Shown one piece after another: positions 11,801 to 23,800 of a stretch of 64,000 nt of DNA. The translations under genes and the position numbers were made by a program. Every line of letters starts with the position of its first letter. Within the stretch, counting starts at the first letter, position 1. Below the pieces are notes generated by a model. It did no database searches, had not been told where the DNA came from, and saw nothing but the letters and a program-made list of their open reading frames with translations. Source of the stretch: Amborella trichopoda (Eukaryota; Streptophyta; Magnoliopsida; Amborellales; Amborellaceae); NCBI RefSeq assembly GCF_000471905.2, contig NW_006497083.1, positions 1,226,671-1,290,670 of the forward strand, read 5' to 3'.

Positions 11801-14800
11801 AAAATGAAATACATAGTCATTTTACAGCATACCTTCCTCTTTAGTATCTAGCATTTTGAGGATCTTTAGGTTGACTAATAATCACCTTTTCAAGGAACAA
11901 AATTATTCACTACATTACTCACACAAAGAGGCCCTCTTTGCTCGCACATTTCTGAAAGTTGTTTTCTTTACCGTTTATAGCAGAACTTATGGAATAACTA
12001 AGAATCTCAGAATTTGCGATTTCGCAGAATTAAAACTCTATCGCAGAACTAAAACTCATGTGTTCACATTTCTGAAAGTTGCAATATATTTATATTCATA
12101 GCAGTACTCGGATAGCTAAGAATCCATGAATTCGTAATTAAATTCATGTGTACCTCCTCCGTTAATGACGCAACTTGACTCAGTTCCACACAATTCAATT
12201 TCTTCGAAGTTTATGTTTCGAAGTTATTTATTAACTTAATATCCAACCTTTTACTTCTGCTAGTCTTACACACTCATACCAATACAATTAATTAGATAGA
12301 AGCTTACGATGTGCAATGCATGAGGAATGTGTCTTGTGCATTTTTTGTCCTATATATCCTCTTACTATGGTTATCTTTAAATCCAAATCTCATCCTGGTT
12401 GGGAGGCAAACTTATTTATTTATTTGTCTATTTATTTTTTGTGACAGAGGTGGGTAGGAAATTTGATTTCTTAGAAATGAAAATTTTCACATATTGTAGA
12501 ATTTCATTTCAATTAATTTTGGTTTTTAGGAATCATTTAAAATTTCATTTATTTTTCCTAATTGGATAAGTTATATTTATTTTTTCATGTATCAAATACA
12601 TAAAACTCCCACCTCATGATTCAAGGACCATCTGAGTTTGTTGCCCTAATAATAAGAGCATTCCCCAATTTCTAACACAACTTATGGCCACTCATGTAAT
12701 GATGAGCAATGATATTGAGAAAATCTTAACATACTCAAAATCTGCAATCTGGGGACAAGAGAAGCTTATGGAACCAAAAGTACTTCTCAATAAGGACATT
12801 CTCATGGAGCCAGCCAAAACTACCAGCAAAGAGATATCCATGCAACTTCATTCTCACCTTAAGATTTCTAACTTGATGCGGGCACCCCAGAGGAATAAAG
12901 ATTGCCTCTCCAATGTGCTGCTCAAAAGTCCAAGGCTCCACTTCTACATTTGGTAAACCAGAAAAAGAATAAAAAGTCATCGGTAGTAGTCTCTTTTGGT
13001 TATCTCAAACTAAAAATTGAAAAATATCAATATTTCTTACGGAATTCCTCCTTGAGCTTTCTTTTGTGTGCCTCAGTCAAAAAGAAAATCTCATCATGAA
13101 TGGGATGAACAAACTGTCACAGTGACAAAAATATGATTAGATAAATGCTTTAAATTAAATAGGAATAATATAATGAACATGAGAATTCCCATTTTGAATA
13201 CTGTCCACTTACATGTTTAACTGGGGAGCAATATGTATGCCAGAATTCATTGGAGTGTTTCCTAAGGTATTCCTGTAGCTTCGGAACATCTTCTCTACGA
13301 AATACATCCCATATTGCGCCGCAAGAATCAGCTATTGAATTTCCAACAACGCTTGGAGGTTCCCTGCACTTTGCTTGACTAATTGTCCCACTACATTCAG
13401 AATTTTCAGAGCTTTGAGAAGTACTGCTATTGCTAGATTTTTGCTCTTCATTGTCAACATAATTCTTTTTGGTGGCCACAGACATAAAATCATCCAATAC
13501 AATGTTAAGATCTCTCTCTGCTGCAGTACCAATATCAAGGTCTTCACTGGATTTTGAAGTAACACCAGAAAGAGGTGAATCTTCAGCAGCGGGTAAAGGC
13601 CGGAGTGGCTTGCCACCATCAATATCAGTCAGTGAGCTAAGAGTGTCAGCTTCTTCGACATATTTTCTTACAGAATATGCATCAGGCTGCATCTCATAAA
13701 CCGCTGGGTCCTTACTAGTGCTAAAAAAATCTTTATGATCTTGACTTGTATGCTTTCTCTTTTGCCGTTCTTTCTTGGTAGCTTGTTTGGGGCAAAATAC
13801 AACTTCTGCAGTATGTGCTAAAACATTCACCTAATTTCAAATGTGCAACATCAATTAGGCTCGTGAAATTATGAAGCTATTATTCAAGACAGTGATGACA
13901 ATTATGTTTTCTTTATATAAATGCAACCCATTTTAGCAAGAAGGAAACAAATAAACTCAAGAGGTAGCTCACCCAGGAAAAATCAACTCATAAGGCAAAA
14001 ACACCAAAGAGGCAGAACTAAATGACTGATAAATCCAAGCAGATAAACAAATAAAAGAAACTCAGGTACACCAATTCCCAGTTCGTTTCTTTCTCTTCTT
14101 TCTTTTTCGATCCGTCACATGAACGGGAGCGGACGATTCCTCGTCTCTGCCTTTTCGGGGAGCAGCGCAGCCAAGCAAGTGATTGAATGAGTGGGGGGCC
14201 CCAACAGGACATTTCCATGACATTAAATAAGAGGGTACCGATAGGAACTTGTGGAAACTGCAATCTCATTCATAATGCTATGAAGGTGAGGGGAAGTGGA
14301 CTATGTTTCATAAGATATGTAGAAGGAACCTGTGAAATCCACACAAAATGCTTTCGCATGTTTTTTGGCTGCCATTTTAAAACCTCAATTTCTGATGAAA
14401 CTATTCTAAAATTTGGAAATCACCGAAACTCGCTGCAAGTCTTCTGGAAACACATGTCCATTTAATATCAAACGAAACACACACTCTCTCCCCTGAAGTC
14501 CATTTTTTGCGACAAAAATGACCAGGAATATTGAGTTTTATTGGCCTGAAAATTGCTTCTGTTCTTTTTAGATTTGAGGAGAATCAATTCGAGTATTGAA
14601 ATGGAGGGGACTCCCTCCCTATTCTTCTTGGTTTCTCATGGATCTGCAAAAATTAGGGTAAAATTTCATCTTTTTTGCACCAGATAGGCTTGTATTCTTT
14701 GAGGACTGGGGCACCAACTGTGCCAGCATTACCATACATTGAGAGCTCTACAAAGATTTGGCCAAAACAAGCAAGGATTCAGGTTTCATTGAGAGGAGTT

Positions 14801-17800
14801 TAAACTGTTAAGGGGGGGAACTATGTCTTGATATTAGCGAAGGAGGGAAATGACAACATGAATGGTTAAACAGCTTATGTAATGGACACCCCACTACCAG
14901 GTTCTTCTTCCAAACCCCACAAACTTCTCTCCTCTTTCTTCCGAGTTCATCTTCTTTTGTCCTCTCCATTGCCTTCTCTCTCCTTGGAAAGAGGGAGGCC
15001 CCCACCCTGCCTCGCTGCCTGCTCTTTCTAGACTTGCAAAATGTACATTAAACAAACCAAAGATGCCCACCCCATAGTTAATAGTAGGATTTATTCCCCC
15101 CTACACAACTAACACTGGAACTTAAATCACCTTGGGAACAAATCAAATGGTCCAGCCCTGCCCCTAGCACAAGACACCAGAAGCTGACCCCAAGGACCCA
15201 CATCTTAGAATCAACCAGAAGCTTCCAACCTAACCTGCTTCCAATTCCAGGGAGCTCACACAACGCAACCACACCTACACACAAGCCGCACAAACCACAA
15301 CTTCCACAACCTCAGACCCAGAGAGCCAACTCACAAACACACCCTTTTGTCTGCACCTATCTCATCTCAAACTTCTTCAAATCTAGAGAGGTTTCCTTAA
15401 CAAACAAACTGGCACCCTGAAACACTCATGGACAGCTCGCTTCTCCCCCCCAAGGGATGACATTAAGAACATATGAAAATGGGCTGTCTCCACTTGGAAC
15501 TCAGCCTAAGTATCCTGCCATACTCTATGCAATGGATACCACTTTTTCACCTTCCCCTGAGGACATGGCTCATAAAGCCACCAAAAATACTAACCTCACT
15601 TTCAGAAGAGGACAAGTATCTCTCTCGATGGCCATCATCATTGTTTTCAAATGCGCTACTCTCCCCAAAGAGCATCGCATGGGGGCGCATATGCACTTTG
15701 GTGGGATGCGTCCGCATATGCGCCACATCCCACTGCATATGTGGCCACATAGTGCTTCGCGCATATGCACTACATAGCTTGTGGGCAAAAATAGTGCTAC
15801 AAGCATGAGTATTTTAGTCATCCCCTCCCTAAATAAAAAACACAAAAAACAGCCACACTCGTGGGTGTTTTCGGATTAAATGAAGAAGAAAAAAATTTAG
15901 GTGGAAATTATTTTTTGCAAAAAATGGTCGATTTGCTGTTGGTGTTGGTTGGGTTGTCTATAGGGATTAGCTTGGGCGTTGTTTTGGGGAAGTTTGAGCA
16001 TAGATTCGTCAATATATCGAGTGTTTCAAGAATTGTTAGAAAAACCGGGCGATCTAACCGGTAACCGACCGGTTAGATCGGAACCGGCAAAGGCCAGCTC
16101 AGGTTTCGAGAGGTTTTGGTGATCGGCTGGTATTTTAGAAATAAAAATTCAAAAAAATGTATATAAAATCCCAAAAATAAAGAATTTGATTTGTAATACA
16201 TCTTTTAATATATTTTACATTATGGTAAATATTAAAAATTGTTTTGGTCACTAATACTCACTTTTAAATTCATTTTTTTATTAATTTTCAACTTCATTTG
16301 AATGCACTTTGTTTTTATCATTATTTATACGCTTTTCATATTTTAGTTTTTTGCATCTTTTTTATTTGTTTCAACAATTTTTTGGCCACCTGGGACTTGC
16401 CCAATTAGAACAATTGAATCGGCCGGTTTACCGGTTAGGCCAGTTAAACCGCTTCTAGCCCCATGTCCGGTTAACTGTTCCGATTCGATTTTGCGAACAC
16501 TGGTTTCAAGGGCGGAGTTTGCAATTGCGATTATGGTTTTTGGATGTTTATGAATTATGATAATATGATGACTTCTAGTGGCTTCTATAAAGTTATTTTC
16601 AAGTTTCTAGTTTCTAGTTTCTATTTTCTAGTGTCTTTTAAAATGGGATTCAAAGTCTCCAAATATATGATAATATTGGAGTTAATGAATAAATTAAACA
16701 CATACGATCACATAAATCACCTCCATAGTTTTTTCATTCATTAACCTATTTTTTGATATTTTCTAGAATTTTTAATATTTATTGACCGCATCGAGGTGAT
16801 GTGCCCGCATCTGGAACACATCGGGCAGCACCCCCCCCCCCCCCCAACCTGCAACGGGAACGCATCCCGCATTTTAAAACACTAGTCACCATCTTTTTCG
16901 GCCATCATCCGTATTAGGAAACGGGTCCTCATCCAAGGCATCCCTTTGTATGAATGCCAATTCTCACCCTTCAAAGCCATACGACATTTGTGGAGTTTTC
17001 ATCAAACTTGAGTATAACTAGTCGAAAGTCTTGCCTCTCAAATATGTTATCATCCAAACTAAACCTACAGTGCCTGATCACATCAACATCCAAATCAATA
17101 AACTCTGCCACTCAGTCTCAATATCCAGCCTAGACAAACCACATACCAAACCTCTGTTATCACAAACCACCACTCTCCAACCAAGAGCCACAGTTCACAA
17201 ACACGTCCCAAAGGTGATGCTGGGAACACAGAGACAGGGGATGGAACTTGGTGATTCGCATAAGTCGCCAGTCCAAACATCACCCAGGGAAGCAATATGG
17301 CAAAATAAACGAACAGCCACACGCATAGGATCCAACCACTCTCCGCCCCACACTGCACCATCGCGCCCACGCAGCCCCCCCCCCCTCTCCAATCGCAGAC
17401 CTGGCACATGTCTGCCAGCCCCCAACAAACCCTGTAATCTGGCCAACAGCAGCACCTAGCCATACGCCCGAACCACAAAATGCCCCGGACCCTTTTCCAA
17501 CTCTAACCTCCAAGACAACATCCTACCCCAAATCTCAAACCCGAACCCCAATGCACCTACTTAAATGCCTTTTATCAGGCCCTGCCAGCCCTGCTTCAAT
17601 CCCAAACTTAGCCACATTGCCCACAACCTCACCCCCACCCTCCCCCCCAGGACCTTTTCTTGTCGTCTGAAGCCGGCAACACAACCCCAACCCCATCAAC
17701 CGCACATCATACTGCGAAAACGACTTTTGTTACCCTAGATCCAACCAACGTGACAATCATGAAAAACCTCGAGTACCAACCTCATTTAATGCCCAGCCAC

Positions 17801-20800
17801 CTTGTAAACCACTTCAAAGTCATTGAGGCGTAACTTCATCATTCTCTGCTGCCTGAAGTCACACATTGGATACACACCTCTTGAAGGGAGTATTTAAGAA
17901 ACCTCCTCATCAATCACGAGATGATGCTTACCCTCTCTCGTCAACAACCACTCTCAAGTCCATCAATACTCTCGTTCATCATCGTGATGACCAGTCCACA
18001 TTACCTGCAGCCCTCATCCCCGAATCGATATTCTGACTCCCCCTCATGATGACCACCCTCCCATGATCCTTCTCTATCCTTCTTGGACACATTGCCTCTA
18101 CCACCCTCCATCTTGTCAATCAATAGCTGCCTCAAACCTACAACCTCATGTCCCCCCATCTATCCTCACACATGGCAATCCCACCTTGAGCATACAAACC
18201 CATGCCTCATCATAACTCCCTTTTTCTCCCCACCACTCATAACTCTTTTTTTCTCCCCTCCTTCAAACCACTACTACAACTTTAGCCCTTCCAACCTCTC
18301 TTCCCTTTTCCCATTCCCTGCATCCCCTACCTCTCCTCTATCTTCTCCCTCACCCCGCTCCACAACCCAATCCTTTAAACTCTGAGCCCTATGGACAAAC
18401 CACTAGTTTTCGCCCAACTCCCTAGATGACCCTTCCCCACCACTTCCTATAGCTAACTTACCCCCAATTCCCATGCCTTGCTGAGAATCTTCTTGAAAGT
18501 TATGATCTCTTTGGTCCCCACTCCTACACTTTCGCTTCTCTCAACTCAACGGTAGACCCCTTCAAGATCCCCCCACACATTGCTTAACACCCTAGTACTG
18601 ACACCGTCCCCCCCCCTCAAAAAAAACCCACCAAAAAAACGAAACAAACCACTCTTTCATCTTGCTATTCTCTCCCTAATCTCCCTGCCCCCGACCTGCT
18701 CTCTCAACCATGGGCACCTGCTCCTATATTCTAGCTTATCTACCCTTATCAATTCCCTCCCGAACATCCAACCGACTACCAACTACAATCTGCCAGAAGC
18801 CATATACTGACCCACATCACCTCAACCCCACTATTACCCATCCTCAAAATCTCTCAATCACCTTGCCATAGACCCCATCCACAACCACAACTGTCCAAGC
18901 CGTTCCTTTAGAGTCTGCCCCAGATAGCTCTCTTTATCTGCACCACAAGGTACCACAGCAGCTTATGGACAAGGAGAAAGAAGCTAGCACCCTGTGGACG
19001 AGGAGGAGACCTAGAAACGAATAGATGAGGAGATTCGATGCATTGACCACGGTGAACCCCACCATGAGGAGAAGCTGGAGTTAATGGGCTTCAGCTATGA
19101 TGGACTAGCTTCCAACCTCTCCGAAGTTTGGGCCAAACATCTAAGAGACTTAGACTGGCAACAGGTCACCCATAGGACCATCAAAGACCTTTTCTCTTCC
19201 TACTTCTCTCTGCCACACACTTCGGTAAGCCTCTTTCTTTGGAGAGCTTCCATAGCATCCACACTTTGGTCCATATGGGAGGAGAGGAATTCATGAAACC
19301 TTCTGAGGAATCAAGAGACAACTTCTGCCCCACAACTTAGTACAGAGGAGGAATCCAAAAGCAAGTCCTCTGTACTAAGTTCATGTACTTGTTACCATCC
19401 CAGCATCTCAGGAAACAAAAGCAAGTCCTCTAGCCCCACAACACCCGCATCAAATATTTCAAATTACCCGGCAGATTTTTCTGGGCAACTTCAAAAATCT
19501 AATTCCTATATGTTAAAATATACATGGAAATAAACTGCTAGATGATGCAGCTCTTATGGAGAATTTGTTAAAACAGTTATTTTTCAGTATCGCTCATAAT
19601 GCCTGCCAAAGAACAAGAAATCATGCAAGAAAAGGAACACTTGAACTCAACAGTTCTCCAATGCAATGCATAAAACTCATAAACTAAGTCTTCTGCAAAA
19701 TAATAAATCCATTCAAAAAGTACCCAAGTTCTTGAAAATAAGAAGACTACGATATTATAAGGATAATTTAACAAATCCATATGGACAAACAGCGAAAAAA
19801 AACAGCAATACCCCCTAATACTAGAAATAGGTACTTTGGAATTGATACTTTTTCAAGTCATGGTCCAATTACATTTCCAGGAGGCCCTAAGTAAGTAATA
19901 TGAGCAAAGAGACCAGACAATACAAAATAATATGAAAACCCATTATGATAATGTGCACGTCTGCGTATATTTAAATATAGCAAATGTGTATATCGCCAGA
20001 GGTGGACATACCACATCACATAAGTCATAGTGCAGCTTTGTTACAGAATCACCTCTTCCAAACTCCTCAGAAGTCCCATAACCAATATATGTTCGTGGGC
20101 CAAAGTCAGACTTCAGGACATCCTTTGGCAGCTTGACTGCCAGGTTAAGGAGACCATCACTTGGACTAGTATATTCCTTAAAAGGTAATGCACTGATAAA
20201 TTCAGCTCTATGTTGTGGAAGGTGTTCCTCAAATACTTTAGAAGAGGGCCAATTTTTCAATTTCAGCATCTGAGGCGACATTTTATCATGCATGTGCCCC
20301 TCAAAATAACCTTCAAAGAACTGATCAATACTGATATCTACCTGCCAGTTATCATAATGAATCTTTTAGCTCAGATAAAAATTAACATTTTCATGGGAAC
20401 AAACTATATGCAGATGCACCCAAAAGGAAAAACAACTCCAAGTTTCAAAAGGTTAGCACCACTTGAAGAAGCTCTACCACTACAAACAAAGTTATAAAGC
20501 AGTAAGAGAATAGAATAACCGCCCACAATGTACCAAGCAGCTAAGCAATAATCTGTGGTCACTATCCAGTAATAAATTGAATTGCAGAATGATTCATGTA
20601 AAATCTCTTCAGTTGTAATGGCTGGATGCAGCAGACTACTAAAATGAGTATATTTTCAAAGGACTAACCAAGGCCTTGGTGATTAGATAGACAATCTTGT
20701 AGGACTTTTCAAGAACTAAGGTTACAAGCATGCTAAAGATGTCTAGTAACAGAGATTATAAGAACATCTCATGTGGAAATCTATGTTCCTGTGTGTCAAC

Positions 20801-23800
20801 CTGCAAATATTTGTTACAGAGGGCCACATAAAATGAGCAACATATAGATTTTTGGGAAATTTATCAGAATACATTTAAAAGTTTCAACTACTTAACGTTT
20901 TACCCAATGTTCAAAAATGTATAGGCAGGTGCCTAGGCATTTTGGGGGCCTGGCCGCTTAGGCGGCCACCCAAGAACAGGGATGGGTAGGGTCTATTCAC
21001 ATAAGAATTATGATACAAGATATAATAATTATTATATTTATTAATTAATACCCATAAGATTTGGTTTTGGATATCAAATATTCACAAAATATCAATTTCA
21101 TCCGAAGTTTATGACTATTCACAAATATACGTCCAAATTGATAAATGTTCCATCTACAAATATGTAAGAATATCAAAAAAGTAAAACAAAACTAATAGGA
21201 TATCAAAACACCACAAAATGTACAAAAAAAGAACCAATCATTCATAAAGGAATTCGATATAGGCCCAATTTCATCGTCCAAATGAGTTAATAATCAATTA
21301 ATCACCAAAAACATAATCTTTCAACTACAAACATGTAAACATATCGTAAAAATAAATAAATAAAATCAAATGATTCAAAACATATTTATTACATTATAGC
21401 AAAACAAATCAAAAACCTTAATCAAATATCATAATGGCATAATGCTCTAAAAATATCAAAATGAAAATGATGTCAGCCTGTCTACTCAGCCGCCAAAAGT
21501 CCTCACTATTGACAATTAGAAGCTCCGAAAACTACCACGAAGCATTGCTTTTGATTTCGAAAGAAATCGAAATTTATCAATCTTTTGATAAATCACAAAA
21601 TCGAAGTTTTTAAAGAGTTTTTCTCTCTCCAAATGGCTCGGATTTGGTTTTAAGGGTTTAGACTGTAGCCGAGGGCATATTTCTGCCCTCAGCAACCTGC
21701 ATTGAGGCGGTGCCTAGGCGGCTGTGTTGACCTTGCCTGCCAAAGCGGGCACCTAGATGCCCCGCCTAGGTTCTGCCTAGGCAATTTAGCCAATTGGCCA
21801 CCTAGGCGGTTGGGCGACCAAATTTTCGAACATTGATTTTACCCTTGGTTTAATTTGATAAATTTCAAAACCCATTTGTATGTGTAATTTAAAGGGCAAT
21901 TGAAATTTGATCAAAAGAATTATGGGCTATTTGAAATTAGATTAAAAGGAGAAGATTTTAAATAATTGAAATCCTAGGTGTAGTTTGATACATATCCCAA
22001 GATATTATTTCTCCCAGTTTAATTGATGAAAGAATGTTTGCGTGTTATCACCACAATTCTATGCTTGAGATTATACAAGCACAAGCTAGAGAAGAAGCAC
22101 CGCCAATTGGTAGTTTTTCACCAAGGATTGAGTAAAGTTACCTTCAGTCCATATATGACAGCTTCTTTCTTTTTGTGATAAAAAAGTAATGTACAGTGGG
22201 GTGAGATCAACAGTCAAGGAGATGCTAAAGCAACATCCCAAAGGAAGAATCAGTTTCCACAATGTTAGATGATATAATTGTTTTAACTCCAGCATTGTAT
22301 TAGATGCTCTATAAAGGTCTCGGATCAAAGAGTTCCTGGGGAACAAAGGTGACCTCTATCCAGTCCAATAAGTTGGCTTTGAGATGCTGACCACAGTTGT
22401 GATAAGGACTCAAAATTCCTATTTAACATGTGATGTCAGATAAACAAAGATCAAGTATACTGTCAAATTAACCCTTCACTAAATTGAAGTATTCGAAGCA
22501 GAAGTCAAAATCGTCAACAAGATAAAATAAGGGCCAGAAACTTCATGATGCAAACTGTCAACATAAAATAATCAAGTGCTAATGTCAACAACATTTATAT
22601 TATAATCAAGTAAAAATGTCAACAACATTTATATTACAGCATACACGATTAACAACATGAAAAATGTCAGAAAGCCCAACCTGACACCAATTCAAGCAAT
22701 CAATAGCTTTAACTGTTTTCACTTCATTCTGAAGTTCCATATTTCGTTGGTCAAAAATTGCACGCAACAAGACTGTTGGTTCCCAGCTTAACCTAGAAGT
22801 ATCTCCAAGCACATTTCGAACTATTATTGGCTGTCCTCTAATCCAATGGTGCTGGAAATGCTCAACGTCTTCAGCTTGGATATCTTGGGCTGTTGGACAA
22901 TATAAGTAGTTGTCATCAGAGTGTTCCCTAGCAGAAGCCTTCCGTAGCGATTGATCATATTCACTGACCTTATTACCAACTTTAAAGCAAAAGGTACAGC
23001 AAGAAGAAACATCTGATGTGTCGGGAAAGTCATAACTACAAGCTATTTCCTCTGCATTTCTTTCCAACTCAGAAATCCAAGTGGCTGGGAAAACACACTT
23101 CAAGTCCAGAATGCATTTACCACAACCCCCCAGTTCCTCAGGTGGGCAAGGAATGGTACCATCAGGGTTAGCTATCCATTCACATAAAGGTGTTGGAGAG
23201 AACTGCAATGACTGACAAGGACTTAATGCCAAGGGGCTTTGCATAAATTCTCCTCGATAAGGATCTCGAAAATGGGAGTAAGCTCTGCTTCTGTCTAGGT
23301 ACTCGAGCCTCTTAACTTCCATGAGTCTACATAACTTACCTTCCCGGATATCTCGGCAACAATTTAGGCAAATGTTATAATGACACCTTGAGCAACTTCT
23401 ATGAAAATCCACTATAGAAGTTTTGCAGTTATCACTGATCCAAAAGGGCAGGAGTAATATTAGATTCTCAAAGGTAGCCACTGGGATAGTGTGCAAAATC
23501 TATATTGCATACTACCTAGAGTTTAGTATAAATAAACATACCAGTATAGTTGCTTTCCACAACAGCTTTCCACTTGTTGAATCTGAATGGCGGATGGCAC
23601 TTCCCCTGCTAATATGAAAACATATCAGAGGACCAGTATTATACTGCACAGAAGACAAAACCGAAAAGAGCATTGTTTATAGGGAAAGGTTTCTATACTT
23701 CCCCTACAGCATAGAAGATCTATGCTTCCCCTTCCATCCAGCTGTCCAATTTTGATCAAGAGAGCCACTCACCATTTGATCTTAGATCCGACATCTCAAA

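Larger units (their letters stand above)
14800..19430 (+). mobile_element. Composite insertion: degenerate plus-strand LINE remnants with hAT-like inserts
   Basis: The centre of the large intron differs in composition from its surroundings: 16.9-18.9 kb is strongly C-rich and G-poor on the plus strand. A frame near 17031-17200 ([26 protein letters not shown]) resembles the domain that precedes the zinc knuckle in plant L1 ORF1. The frame at 19084-19310 ends in [20 protein letters not shown], typical of the C-terminal end of plant L1 reverse transcriptases. The reverse transcriptase body between them is absent, so this would be an internally deleted, decayed LINE interrupted by DNA transposons. 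Confidence 0.45.

Noticed and set aside
15457..15845. Overlapping open frames on both strands of about 90-110 codons
   Set aside because: They arise from the CGCATATG-rich end of a DNA transposon; no protein features.
17031..17513. Frames of 77-142 codons on both strands as host genes
   Set aside because: Biased composition and LINE-like hints; the frames are not supported by splice sites or a known family.
23330..23350. GTAAGT inside the large demethylase exon as a donor
   Set aside because: The frame continues with family-like sequence and no matching acceptor is needed.
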